DNA of 64,000 nucleotides from Phormidium tenue FACHB-1052. Its GTDB lineage: Bacteria > Cyanobacteriota > Cyanobacteriia > Phormidesmidales > Phormidesmidaceae. A program made the translations under genes and the position numbers. The stretch's first letter is position 1, and each line of letters starts with the position of its first letter. Of the stretch, positions 47,760 to 55,813 are shown piece after piece. The notes under the pieces were generated by a model. The model ran no database searches, was not told where the DNA came from, and saw only the letters and a program-made list of their open reading frames with translations. The DNA is taken from assembly GCF_014696675.1 (NCBI RefSeq), contig NZ_JACJQN010000025.1, positions 1-64,000 on the forward strand. The letters are read 5' to 3'.

Positions 47760-47889
47760 GAGTGCCCAAACGAGTGCCCAAGCCACTTTTTGAGTGCCCA
47801 GGTAGAAGCCTGCGATACCTGGAAACAAGGGTAGGTAAGCCTTTCACTCGCCGAGTAAAGTTATGTAAAAGTACCCAGTGCGGTACCCA
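47760..47889. repeat. Direct repeats beside the tRNA fragment (possible integrase arm sites)
   Basis: GAGTGCCCA occurs at 47760-47768, 47772-47780 and 47792-47800. The related GTACCCA occurs at 47871-47877 and 47883-47889. Repeated short sites within 250 bp of an att core are typical of tyrosine-recombinase arm sites. Confidence 0.45.
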
Positions 47890-48130
47890 AAATCCTTGTC
47901 GTTAGGTGCTTTTGGTCATTATTGGACATGCCTTTCGGTGAGCAAAATAACGGTGTAGAAGGGGTGCTGAAGCAAAAATAATGCCTGATTCCGCACTGAA
48001 TCCGCTCGGCTAGTGAGTGCCTGAGCAAGTCTAATGAAGAAGCAGCATCATCTCAGCTTTGAGGCGCTACAATTCACTCAGAAAGGTGCTCTAGTTAAAA
48101 CAAGACCTGCACTATCTGTAAAAGAACACC

Positions 48131-48574
48131 ATGCCTAGAAGGCCTTCTGCATCCTCCTCCGACGGCTCTTCCAAAAATAAACCAAGAGTGCGCTTCATCT
48201 TTGAGCCCGATCGCACCTCTCCCAATGGCATCACCTACTCTTGGCTGATCCACGATACTTACAACGGTAAAGATAAAGCCGCTACGGCGACCCGTGCTTT
48301 CTAGCTGCCTTTCGCCTACCGGCACTCCGGCAATTACTCGGAGGCCGAGTTGCGCGACCTGGCGCAGCAATCGATCTGGCAGATGGAAGCTCAGATTCAA
48401 CACCTACGCGAGGAATTTGAACTGGGCCTAGCTCGGCCCGACACCACTGAATTGGTAGGAGCCACCGAGGTGGAGAATCTACAGACCGAGACGATCAGTG
48501 GATCCTCTTTGGTACAGCCTGTGACTGTTGCACCTCCGGCTGATTTACTCAATGAGTTCACGGACGCCTTATGA
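48131..48574 (+). pseudogene. Hypothetical gene with an in-frame amber stop
   Basis: The frame begins MPRRPSASSSDGSSK, followed by VRFIFEPDRTSPNGITYSWL, and meets TAG at 48302-48304 after ATATRAF. It resumes LPFAYRHSGNYSEAELRDLA and runs 89 more residues to TGA at 48572. Composition and coding style continue unbroken across the stop, so a CAG-to-TAG change is the simplest explanation. Its stop overlaps the next start (ATGA). Function unknown; the positional link suggests an operon with the following repeat protein. Confidence 0.5.
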
Positions 48575-49242
48575 GCGAGCCACAGTTGCCGAAGGAGCCA
48601 GAGACCGAGAAAGGGCGATTGATGCGCCAGCAATACCTGGCGCTGGCCAAGGCTTCGCTCAAGGATGCTAAGGACTACGAGAGCCTCTACACCCGCTATA
48701 GCGATAATTCGGTAGCAGCGAAGGGATTAGATCAGGAAGTAGCTAGAGCCGCACTACAAACAGGTAAGTCACCGCGACAGGTCATCCAGCTCTTGGCCCA
48801 GGGGCCGTTTACCCAGCAACAGATTCTGGGATTGTCTGACGAGGAGAAGCAAGCAGCGTTGCCCAAACTGCTCCAGTACGCCCAGAAGACCGTGGACAGC
48901 CTTCATCAGCAGCGCTACCTGGAGTATGCCTGCTCGGTAACAGGGAAAACTCAGAGCTATTCAGACCTCTATCGAGACAATGTGAGCAGTGATCTGTCGG
49001 CGATTCAACTCGACCAGAAGGTGACGGCGGCGGCATTAGGTGTAGGAGAATCGGGAGATGGCGTTGCGGCGCTCCTGCTTCAGGGGCCATACTCTCGTTT
49101 TCAGCAGGATGTTCAGGGCACGTCACTTCAGACTGTAGAGCAGTATGCCCGAGGAACGGTGGCCCAGGTGCAGGCGATTCAGGCACTCCAGATGGGGCAA
49201 TCGCAGCGGATGCCGCCTCGCGCCAGGAACTTGGAGCGCTAG
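48571..49242 (+). CDS. Hypothetical repeat protein (two related halves)
   Basis: 223 residues, soluble and helical. Two halves are clearly related: YESLYTRYS...LDQEVARAALQTGKSPRQVIQLLAQGP (first) and YSDLYRDNV...LDQKVTAAALGVGESGDGVAALLLQGP (second), about 100 residues apart. Each half ends with a similar helix. No known family. The ATGA overlap with the broken upstream gene suggests translational coupling; mobile-element proteins of this style often sit near relaxase genes, but none is seen here. Confidence 0.6.
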   Translation: MSEPQLPKEPETEKGRLMRQQYLALAKASLKDAKDYESLYTRYSDNSVAAKGLDQEVARAALQTGKSPRQVIQLLAQGPFTQQQILGLSDEEKQAALPKLLQYAQKTVDSLHQQRYLEYACSVTGKTQSYSDLYRDNVSSDLSAIQLDQKVTAAALGVGESGDGVAALLLQGPYSRFQQDVQGTSLQTVEQYARGTVAQVQAIQALQMGQSQRMPPRARNLER

Positions 49243-49263
49243 GGTTGAGCCGCTGGTGGCCTG

Positions 49264-49497
49264 TTATTCGTCTAATTCGCTGCTGATGTATTGATTGACA
49301 AAAGTCTCTGCAGCTTCTGAGCTCATTGTTTTGAGGACGCGGACGATGTCCAGAATGGTGTCGCCTGTGGGGTCAATCTTGCCGCTGCACCAGCGGTAAA
49401 CGCTATTGCGGCCAACGCCCATGGTTGCCGCGAATCGATATTGAGTGATGCCGTATTGCTCCAGCACCTGCTTGAGAACGTAGCCTGCCTTTCCCAT
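49264..49497 (-). CDS. XRE-family helix-turn-helix regulator
   Basis: 77 residues. HTH at about 16-40 (YGITQYRFAATMGVGRNSVY), followed by RWCSGKIDPTGDTILDIVRVL, the usual Cro/C1 pattern. The 70-bp gap to the divergent gene holds a perfect 10-bp dyad, a likely own operator. Confidence 0.8.
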   Translation of the reverse strand: MGKAGYVLKQVLEQYGITQYRFAATMGVGRNSVYRWCSGKIDPTGDTILDIVRVLKTMSSEAAETFVNQYISSELDE

Positions 49498-49534
49498 ATC
49501 CTCATCATTTCAGAGGAGGGCTAGGCAAGCGAAT

Positions 49535-49562
49535 CCATATATGTTGACGCACACATATATGG
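49535..49562. promoter_or_regulatory. Perfect 10-bp dyad between XRE regulator and divergent gene
   Basis: CCATATATGT (49535-49544) and ACATATATGG (49553-49562) are exact inverted repeats with an 8-bp spacer. The dyad lies 38 bp upstream of the XRE start and just before the divergent reading frame at about 49568. Confidence 0.6.
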
Positions 49563-49567
49563 ACACT

Positions 49568-49918
49568 ATGATGGCGGTAGGATATTTTGAGGTTCACATC
49601 ATGTTGGTTCCCCAAGGGTTTGTTGGTTCAGAGGTTGGCGGTATAGAGCACGACCTTTTGGTCAGCGTTGAGATCAGGCAAAAGTTGAGCAACTACCCCA
49701 GGCACGACCGAGAGCCAGTGAAGCTTTTGGCGATTGGATCTCGGGAGGCGATTCAGGCGATGCTTCAGCAGATGCATATGTGCGGCTTTGCCGAAATCTT
49801 TGAGTGGACTGACTTTTTACCTGCACCAATGCCCGATCGCCCGCTGATGTGCAAGCCTGGGGAGTTGATGAGGATGTTGGTTAAGTATTTCCCAAAGCCT
49901 TCGAGAATAACTGAATAG
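49568..49918 (+). CDS. Hypothetical protein
   Basis: About 116 residues from an ATG at 49568 (MMAVGYFEVHIMLV); earlier ATGs at 49541 and 49559 lie within the dyad. No recognised family. It contains a repetitive helical part (REAIQAMLQQMHMCGFAEIFE) and a Pro-rich segment (LPAPMPDRP). Context suggests regulation by the XRE protein. Confidence 0.5.
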   Translation: MMAVGYFEVHIMLVPQGFVGSEVGGIEHDLLVSVEIRQKLSNYPRHDREPVKLLAIGSREAIQAMLQQMHMCGFAEIFEWTDFLPAPMPDRPLMCKPGELMRMLVKYFPKPSRITE

Positions 49919-50013
49919 GCCTTTGCTCGCCCTCAGGCCAGAAAACGCTAAAAAACATTGCCTTGCTGATCCAGTTTGCTGCCCAATTCCTAGAAAACAA
50001 AACTGGCGTGAAC

Positions 50014-50271
50014 TTACCCGGACAACTTTTGCTTGTTGGAGGTCGGCCCCATTTTAGAGCGAGATAGGCGACGGCTCTCTAAAAGTTCGGCCACTATCGC
50101 CTGTCGAGCAAGATCACCTTCTGCCTCCCACTCGTGCAAGAAGCGCTTTAACGCTACGTTAGCAACGTCTTGGATAGTGGGCGCTGAGCTTTGATACTCT
50201 CCTGCGAGAGAAATACTGATCTCCCTTAACTTCTCGTAAAGCTCAGACGGAACGCGGATATTTGACGGCAA
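50014..50271 (-). CDS. Ribbon-helix-helix-like small protein
   Basis: 85 residues. The N-terminus (SNIRVPSELYEKLREISISL) has the beta-strand plus helix look of RHH regulators, followed by a helix IQDVANVALKRFLHEW. The tail is basic. It diverges from the DGQHR gene, with a 12-bp palindrome between, so it is probably its regulator. An antitoxin role is another option. Confidence 0.6.
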   Translation of the reverse strand: MPSNIRVPSELYEKLREISISLAGEYQSSAPTIQDVANVALKRFLHEWEAEGDLARQAIVAELLESRRLSRSKMGPTSNKQKLSG

Positions 50272-50335
50272 AGTAAAAGATACCTGGCAACGCCAAGATT
50301 TTAGGAGTTGCCAAAGCTTCTTGCTACCATGAAAT

Positions 50336-50347
50336 CATGTATACATG
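50336..50347. promoter_or_regulatory. 12-bp palindrome upstream of the DGQHR gene
   Basis: CATGTATACATG is a perfect palindrome, 47 bp before the preferred start of the DGQHR gene and 64 bp before the RHH gene. It is a reasonable operator for the RHH protein. Confidence 0.45.
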
Positions 50348-50394
50348 TTTACTGAACTGCGAATTGTCCTAATTCTTCCTAGGGAGGCATGGTG

Positions 50395-51240
50395 ATGGAA
50401 TTGTTGCTTCAGGCGGTGCCGGTTAAACGAGGGCTTAAGCGTAATCAGAAAAGTTATGTGGCCACGTTGTCATTTGGCGACGTGGTGCGGTTGATGGAGG
50501 ATGAACGGTTGTATGTGCCCAATGAACCGGATCTGGCTGACTTTGCCCAGCGCAAGTTAAACCCAGTGCGGGTCAACAACATTGCTAAGTACATTCTGGA
50601 TACCTACCAGGATGGCAGTACCTTCTTCCCAGCCATCTGTCTCAATATTCAACCGGATCCTATCTACCGGAATGGAACGATTGTATTGCCTTATGATTCG
50701 ACATCACTACGATTAACAGATGGGCAGCATCGCTGTTGCGGTATTCATAAAGCCATTAAGTTGTTGCAGGAGGAGGGAGCGCCAGAACTTGCGGAGGTGT
50801 CCAGGTTGGAACTGGGGGCGTTAGTATATGCAGCGCTGCCTCTAGAATTGGAGCGTCAGGCTTTTCGCGATCAGAATTTGTTAGCGCAACGTCCTGGGAA
50901 GTCGTTGGCTCATTTGTTCGACATGCGATCGCCTGAAGTTACCATCGCCAAAGAACTCTGCAAGCGTGTACCCCAATTCCGCTCAAATATTGAAACCGTT
51001 GAGAATGGCCTAGGTAAGCACAATCCTAAGCTAATGACGCTTTCGACGTTGGTCACAGCAACTCAGCACATGTATCTCCGTCTTAGTGCCGAAGATCCGC
51101 TGGAATCTAGAATAGATTGGGCAATGACGTTTTGGGCCGCTGCTGCGAGCGCGTTGCCAGATAATCCTTGGCGAGTATTATCTAAAGCCGAAAGAAAACA
51201 GCAGCGGGAAGACTCTATCGTGAGAGCCGCAATTGGATAA
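50395..51240 (+). CDS. DGQHR-domain protein (DndB/DpdB-like)
   Basis: 281 residues from the ATG at 50395 (MELLLQAVPV), 7 bp after AGGGAGG; the frame's earlier ATG at 50389 is too close to that site. The motif TDGQHR is at 108-113 (LRLTDGQHRCCGIHKA), and ALPLELERQAFRDQNLLAQRPGKSL follows. DGQHR proteins are found in phosphorothioate (dnd) and 7-deazaguanine (dpd) DNA modification systems, where they regulate or take part in the modification. No dndA/C/D/E is present here; preQ0 genes lie 3 kb away. Confidence 0.75.
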   Translation: MELLLQAVPVKRGLKRNQKSYVATLSFGDVVRLMEDERLYVPNEPDLADFAQRKLNPVRVNNIAKYILDTYQDGSTFFPAICLNIQPDPIYRNGTIVLPYDSTSLRLTDGQHRCCGIHKAIKLLQEEGAPELAEVSRLELGALVYAALPLELERQAFRDQNLLAQRPGKSLAHLFDMRSPEVTIAKELCKRVPQFRSNIETVENGLGKHNPKLMTLSTLVTATQHMYLRLSAEDPLESRIDWAMTFWAAAASALPDNPWRVLSKAERKQQREDSIVRAAIG

Positions 51241-51272
51241 AATTTGATTGTTGATTCTGGTGGTATGTGGCT

Positions 51273-52060
51273 ATGAATGCTGACTATTCATTTGATTCCT
51301 TCCCAGATCACACTACTCTACCTGATTCAGACAACTGCCATGCGAACAATTTTCAAGAGCACTTCCAAAGCATTTTACTAACCGATTCTATCCACTCTAC
51401 ATTACAGAAAAAACATCCCGATGGTCAATATATCATTGGTCAAGACTGCGGGATTTATTGGCGAAAAATCAGTTTATTAGAGCAAGGCGCTGAATCACCT
51501 GACTGGTTCTATATCCTAATGTTCCAGTCAAGCTAGATGACCAAATGCGGCGATTCTATGTGCTTTGTAAAGAGCTTAAACCGCCCCTAATTATCTCGGA
51601 ATTTGCTAGTGGTGATGGCTCAGAAGAACATGGCAGAACGCCTCTCTCTCAAGCCTCAGGCAGCATAAAGCCAGGCAAGTTTTGGGTTTATGAGAAAATT
51701 ATAAAAGCACCTTATTATGGCATATACAATTTCCTAGAGCCTGACTTGATAGTTTATAAACTAGAAAGTAGCTCTTATCAAAAAATCACCGTCAATAATC
51801 GAGGACACTTTCCAATTCCAGAACTCGGTATAGAGTTAGGCCTGTGGGAAGGCGCGTATCAAAATCAGAGCAGAATTTGGTTAAGATGGTGGGACAGTCA
51901 AGGCACTCTGCTGCTAACTGGAACAGAAAAGGCCCAAATAGCTGAGCAAGCCTGTAAAGCCTCGATTACTCGCCTCCAAAAGATGGGGCTAACCATAGAG
52001 GAAATTGCCGAGGCCTTTACCTTACCTATGGGAGTCATCCAGAACTATGACGAATCTTAA
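51273..52060 (+). pseudogene. Uma2-family nuclease-like gene with a frameshift
   Basis: The first frame (51273-51536) holds MNADYSFDSFPDHTTL ... YIIGQDCGIYWRK ... ESPDWFYI. It then meets TAG, while the plus-one frame continues NVPVKLDDQMRRFYVLCKEL, with LIISEFASGDGSEEHGRTPL and APYYGIYNFLEPDLIVYKLE to 52060. Reading across needs one inserted base near 51515-51525, so a single-base deletion is likely. Uma2 proteins have a PD-(D/E)XK fold and are abundant in cyanobacteria; their role is unclear. The AT-rich composition suggests transfer. Confidence 0.75.
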
Positions 52061-52117
52061 AATCACTTTTAGCAGGCTTGCGCTAGCCTAAAGACAACAT
52101 AGGCCTCAAAGGTTTAA

Positions 52118-53086
52118 ATGGGAAATCTTGCTTCCTTCCTCCAATCTGAGTTTCCTCAGCATGTCCCTGCTGGATGGAGTTGTTCACCCGAATTTCATAT
52201 TTTGCCTCCGGATCTTAGTGAACTTCTGGGTTACTCCTCTAAGGTAGATGTTTTGTTGGAACGAGAATGTGGTCACAAGCGTCTATGGATCGAATTTGAA
52301 GTAAGTAGAGCCGATCCGGTTGCTAATCACGCTAAGTTTGCTACATCTCATCTTTTCCAACCTCAGAGAGAGGGTGATGTTTTTGTAAGCATGATTAGTT
52401 CTCATGTCACACGGGGTCGCCGCAATTTGGCTTCTAATACTATTTGTCTGATGAGAGAAGTAGGAATGAATGCTTTTCAAACCGTCCTTCTACCTTATCT
52501 GCCACCATGTGAGATTAAAAGAATAAATCACCTTGAAAAACAATTAATTGCTCTGGAGAATTTAGATATTTCCGCCGAAATTTCTAGAGCTATGACTGTA
52601 TCTGAGGCTATCATTGATGAGCCAAATAAAAAGCTCTATTTCGCCAGTGATTTATTAGATGTATTTCTTAATCTGAGGCGATGGAATGCTGAGATTTCAT
52701 CTGATGGATTAGCGTTAGAGAAATGGGGGAAGCGGACAATAAAGTATTTTGTTTTCGATCCTTTTTCTCATGAATTTGCTCCATCAAAGTTTTGTGCTTA
52801 CCTGGGGAAAGAAAAGAATCTAGAAGAATCTACTAGAAGTTATTTTAGTCATCGCTTCGCTATGTCAATCGATTTTTATGTGACTTTGGACGGTGTTTAT
52901 AGCCGTTTTGATGGATATAGAGCACAAAGTCATTTAACACAAGGGTTAGGAATGAAATCTGTTAATGGTTCAGAATCAGGTTCTATATCAACCTTTTTTG
53001 AGCGATGGCTCAAAAGTCGTAGTCACGCGATTCGGGTTCACCCCAAAGGGCCAATCTTTCTCGTTTCCCCAGAATGGTTTAGATAG
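52118..53086 (+). CDS. Hypothetical protein with a possible PD-(D/E)XK-type motif
   Basis: 322 residues, AT-rich and of different codon style from the core genes. Residues 42-64 (KVDVLLERE...LWIEFEVSR) give Asp44 followed by Glu59 and Glu61, reminiscent of the nuclease D...ExK core with Lys replaced, then ADPVANHAKFATSHLFQPQ. Family unknown. It could be a restriction-type enzyme or a DNA-binding protein. It has no partner methylase visible. Confidence 0.5.
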   Translation: MGNLASFLQSEFPQHVPAGWSCSPEFHILPPDLSELLGYSSKVDVLLERECGHKRLWIEFEVSRADPVANHAKFATSHLFQPQREGDVFVSMISSHVTRGRRNLASNTICLMREVGMNAFQTVLLPYLPPCEIKRINHLEKQLIALENLDISAEISRAMTVSEAIIDEPNKKLYFASDLLDVFLNLRRWNAEISSDGLALEKWGKRTIKYFVFDPFSHEFAPSKFCAYLGKEKNLEESTRSYFSHRFAMSIDFYVTLDGVYSRFDGYRAQSHLTQGLGMKSVNGSESGSISTFFERWLKSRSHAIRVHPKGPIFLVSPEWFR

Positions 53087-53149
53087 CGCGTGTAGATAGA
53101 TTACTGGGGAGATTGAGCTAAAATCACAACCTCCCCAGCGATGGATTAG

Positions 53150-53398
53150 TTACGACAAAGGATTCTCACTAACGAGCTTCACCAAATACCGCATAACTTC
53201 ACCTTGTCTAGGAGTAATAGTCAAACCATTTTCAGGCACGTAGATTTCCTGACTCCACCGGGCTTGTTCTATGTAATTGAGCACATGCAGCAGAAAAACC
53301 GTTTGCTCAACTGCATTAGGAGAACCCAGTAAAATATGGCGCACCCATTCTCGACCAGGCTGATTATCAGGATTGGCTAGCAGTATCGGGCTTGTCAT
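53150..53398 (-). CDS. Hypothetical small protein
   Basis: About 82 residues from the ATG at 53398 (MTSPILLANPDNQPG). Helical: VRHILLGSPNAVEQTVFLLH, then YIEQARWSQEIYVPENGLTITP and MRYLVKLVS. No family recognised. The frame opens at 53443 with a hydrophobic start that looks non-native. It lies downstream of the inverted-repeat element. Confidence 0.5.
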   Translation of the reverse strand: MTSPILLANPDNQPGREWVRHILLGSPNAVEQTVFLLHVLNYIEQARWSQEIYVPENGLTITPRQGEVMRYLVKLVSENPLS

Positions 53399-53745
53399 CT
53401 GGCTCTGGCGGGCAGACGACCACAGGTAAGGCAAAAACAACATAAGGGATTCCTCAGAAACAGTGGGGAAGGAATCCCAAAAATTTGGCCGCCCCAGACA
53501 TGTGCAATTCGGGACGGCCTAAGCAATAATAGCGTCACCCTCCGAGACAGCTCGCTCTGTCAACGGGGTTAGCCGCTGGTTGGTGCTGGTAACACCTCCC
53601 AGTGGCGCTTAACCAAATTTTTGGGAAGCAAAGCTGCACTCACACAGCTATAAGATAGAAATTTAGCCTATTCATAGCTCAGCCGCAAGTCAAAATTGAT
53701 ACCTATCCTACTTCAGCCTCAAACCTTAACATGCTGACTGATAGC
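53399..53745. other. Intergenic region with inverted-repeat element
   Basis: About 350 bp with no gene; it holds the IR-bounded segment 53475-53626. The que operon ends just to the right, so part may be its transcription end. Confidence 0.5.
53475..53626. repeat. 152-bp segment bounded by 14-bp perfect inverted repeats
   Basis: TCCCAAAAATTTGG (53475-53488) and CCAAATTTTTGGGA (53613-53626) pair exactly. The interior is GC-rich and includes another hairpin (GACAG...CTGTC at about 53546-53561). It could be a small element, a structured RNA, or a terminator-like structure beyond the que operon. Confidence 0.5.
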
Positions 53746-54459
53746 CTATGCTCTCAATGCAGTTTGCTGATCAATCAAGGTCTGGAACGTTTGCGGTGTC
53801 TCGTAGACCTCCTTCAGCAAGGTCGGTTGATATGCAACTATCTCGGCAAACTGTTTGAACAGAAAGCCCTTCAGCCCAACTAGCCCATAGCGGTACCGTT
53901 TCGCCTCCGGGTTTGATAACGGCATGACATAGGTCTTAGCTGCCATACCCTGAATACTATCCGCTTGCCCTCGTGAAGCCAGGAAAACAAAAGTCTGATC
54001 AGTACGAGAGACTAGTGGTAAGGTTGTTGCCCTGAGGTAGTTATCGCCCAGCAGAAAAAAGATGAGATCGTAGGCGGAGATGAGGGATGCGATCGCATCA
54101 TGAACACCCAAATGAATGGCCCAAGCATCGACCTCGTGGGATTTCATGCCGTTAAAAGTGACTTCGTAGGGCACAATCATTTGCCTCTCAGAAATCACCC
54201 CATAGCCTGCTGACAAAATGCTGACATCCAGAGCTTTATGTCCGAGGGCATCACGGAGTTTCTGGACACCTTCCATTAACCGCAGGTGCTGCATTCCGGT
54301 GTACATTTCACCGGCAGGGCAAGCGTAATCTCCCAGTTCAACTTCCCGATCTATGAGCCGAGCCTCATCCTTGAAATCTTCGATCGTGAGTTGCTTCTCA
54401 GGCTTAAACCGCTTTTCCCCAGTGCAGGATGTAATGACTAGAACACGGGGGTAAGGCAT
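53746..54459 (-). CDS. Uncharacterised SCTGEKR protein of the que operon (YaaA/DUF6884-like motif)
   Basis: 237 residues, soluble. The N-terminus [13 protein letters not shown], then [18 protein letters not shown] (about 46-63) and [20 protein letters not shown] (about 80-99) recall the YaaA/DUF6884 layout (LSxxxGLxxP...PY). No TGT, QueF or QueG motif is present. The ATG at 54459 lies inside the end of queC (22-bp overlap), with AGGAG upstream, so it is translationally coupled to preQ0 synthesis. A role in using or inserting preQ0 is likely but unproven. Confidence 0.6.
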   Translation of the reverse strand: MPYPRVLVITSCTGEKRFKPEKQLTIEDFKDEARLIDREVELGDYACPAGEMYTGMQHLRLMEGVQKLRDALGHKALDVSILSAGYGVISERQMIVPYEVTFNGMKSHEVDAWAIHLGVHDAIASLISAYDLIFFLLGDNYLRATTLPLVSRTDQTFVFLASRGQADSIQGMAAKTYVMPLSNPEAKRYRYGLVGLKGFLFKQFAEIVAYQPTLLKEVYETPQTFQTLIDQQTALRA

Positions 54460-55160
54460 TCAATCTCCTGGGCATGTAGTCGTCGGCCTATCAACGTTGC
54501 CAGATCAGGGCGTCCGGCGTCAATTAAGGCTTTATCCCGAATCCGGCACGAATCGCAGCGTCCACAGGGTTCCTTGCCCCCTTCGTAGCACGACCACGTT
54601 TCTTGGATGGGAACACCCAAGCTTAGGGCACGATGGACGATCGCGACCTTAGAATCCATCACCAACGGAGCGATCAGCCTAGGGGCCTTACCTTCTAGGC
54701 CAGCCTTGGATGACAGATGAGCCAACTGCTGGAATATCTCTAAATATTCAGGCCGACAGTCGGGGTACCCCGAATAATCGACGGCGTTAATGCCCAGGTA
54801 GATCGCCTCAGCTTGTTTGGCCTCTGCTAAAGAGAGCGCGATCGCAACAAATACCGTATTCCGCCCAGGCACATAGGTCGAGGGAATCACCTCAGACTGA
54901 ACACCGTCCTGGGGCAGGGTCTCATTCATATCTGTCAAGGAGGAACCACCCCACTGGGCCAGATTCACCTCCATCACGTAATGGCCTTGAATGCCCAGGT
55001 GGGCCGCAATTTTGCGCGCAGATTCCAACTCTCGGTCATGGCGCTGGCCGTAGCGGAAGGAAAGGGCTATCGGAGTGTAGCCGTCTGCGATCGCCTGGGC
55101 CGCTGCCGTGGCAGAGTCTAGACCACCCGAAAGTAGGACAATGGCTTTGGGTTGGGGCAT
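54438..55160 (-). CDS. queC: 7-cyano-7-deazaguanine (preQ0) synthase
   Basis: 240 residues. PP-loop [15 protein letters not shown] at 9-23. The C-terminal zinc site is a Cys cluster ([20 protein letters not shown], about 186-206). QueC turns 7-carboxy-7-deazaguanine into preQ0 with ATP and ammonia. It starts 2 bp after the queE stop and its 3' end overlaps the SCTGEKR gene. Confidence 0.95.
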   Translation of the reverse strand: MPQPKAIVLLSGGLDSATAAAQAIADGYTPIALSFRYGQRHDRELESARKIAAHLGIQGHYVMEVNLAQWGGSSLTDMNETLPQDGVQSEVIPSTYVPGRNTVFVAIALSLAEAKQAEAIYLGINAVDYSGYPDCRPEYLEIFQQLAHLSSKAGLEGKAPRLIAPLVMDSKVAIVHRALSLGVPIQETWSCYEGGKEPCGRCDSCRIRDKALIDAGRPDLATLIGRRLHAQEIECLTPVF

Positions 55161-55162
55161 AG

Positions 55163-55813
55163 CTATTGGACTCCCAAGAATTTATGAGTTTGAAGGCTAA
55201 CGCGCCACTCTGGATGTTTCAAGACGTAGGCGAACACTTTGTCGCGACTGCCAGGCGTTTCCCACTCGGGTTGCAGCAGCTTAACAACGGTGGATGAGAC
55301 CTGAGTGGCCTGCTGTTCGGCCCATTCCAAATCAACCTCATTCTGGATGACAACCTTGAGTTCGCTAACGTGGGCATAAATGCTTGAATGGGGAGGCTTA
55401 AATCGCTTGGGCGAAAACGTCACCCAGTCAAAGTTGCCGCTAAAGGGATGAGCACCCGATGTCTCAAGGTGTGTCTGGAGACCCGACTCTTTGAGTTGCC
55501 CAGTTAGAGCAGAAAGATCGTGCATCAAGGGTTCTCCCCCTGTGATCACAACGATTTGAGGATTGGCTGATTGGGCCTCAGCAACCAATTCCTCAAGGGT
55601 TCTCAGAGGGTGGCGCTTGGGGTTCCACGATTGCTTGGTGTCGCACCATGGACAACCCACGTCGCACCCGGCTAACCGAATGAAGAAGGCATTTGTGCCC
55701 GCCCACATCCCTTCCCCTTGAATAGAGTGGAACGTTTCAACAACAGGCAGAGCCAAAGTTAGTAGTGGAGATTCAGCCGTCTGGGAGATCGTGGTCGGGG
55801 AGGTCATTTTCAT
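55163..55813 (-). CDS. queE: 7-carboxy-7-deazaguanine synthase
   Basis: 216 residues. Radical-SAM motif CDVGCPWC ([16 protein letters not shown]), preceded by [13 protein letters not shown], and VITGGEPL as the SAM GGE-type motif. Converts 6-carboxytetrahydropterin to CDG. The start (ATG 55813 or 55807) lies within the end of the upstream small gene (overlap about 40 bp). Confidence 0.95.
   Translation of the reverse strand: MKMTSPTTISQTAESPLLTLALPVVETFHSIQGEGMWAGTNAFFIRLAGCDVGCPWCDTKQSWNPKRHPLRTLEELVAEAQSANPQIVVITGGEPLMHDLSALTGQLKESGLQTHLETSGAHPFSGNFDWVTFSPKRFKPPHSSIYAHVSELKVVIQNEVDLEWAEQQATQVSSTVVKLLQPEWETPGSRDKVFAYVLKHPEWRVSLQTHKFLGVQ

Larger units (their letters stand above)
47345..48130. 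other. 786-bp non-coding junction between core genome and element
   Basis: No gene is supported. It contains the tRNA 3' fragment (47655-47704), the GAGTGCCCA and GTACCCA repeats (47760-47889), and AT-rich sequence before 48131. The junction structure suggests site-specific integration. Confidence 0.6.

Noticed and set aside
47655-47760. Complete tRNA gene or tmRNA
   Set aside because: The 5' acceptor strand, D arm and anticodon arm cannot be formed; only the 3' part is present.
47710-47830. Minus-strand reading KKWLGHSFGHSDF as an integrase C-terminus
   Set aside because: The reading is produced by the GAGTGCCCA repeats; no extended integrase frame lies upstream.
50395-51240. A full dnd phosphorothioation system
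   Set aside because: Only a DGQHR protein is present; no DndA, DndC, DndD or DndE in the window.
53475-53626. Retron msr-msd RNA
   Set aside because: No reverse transcriptase is nearby and the inner structure does not match; the inverted repeats alone are not enough.
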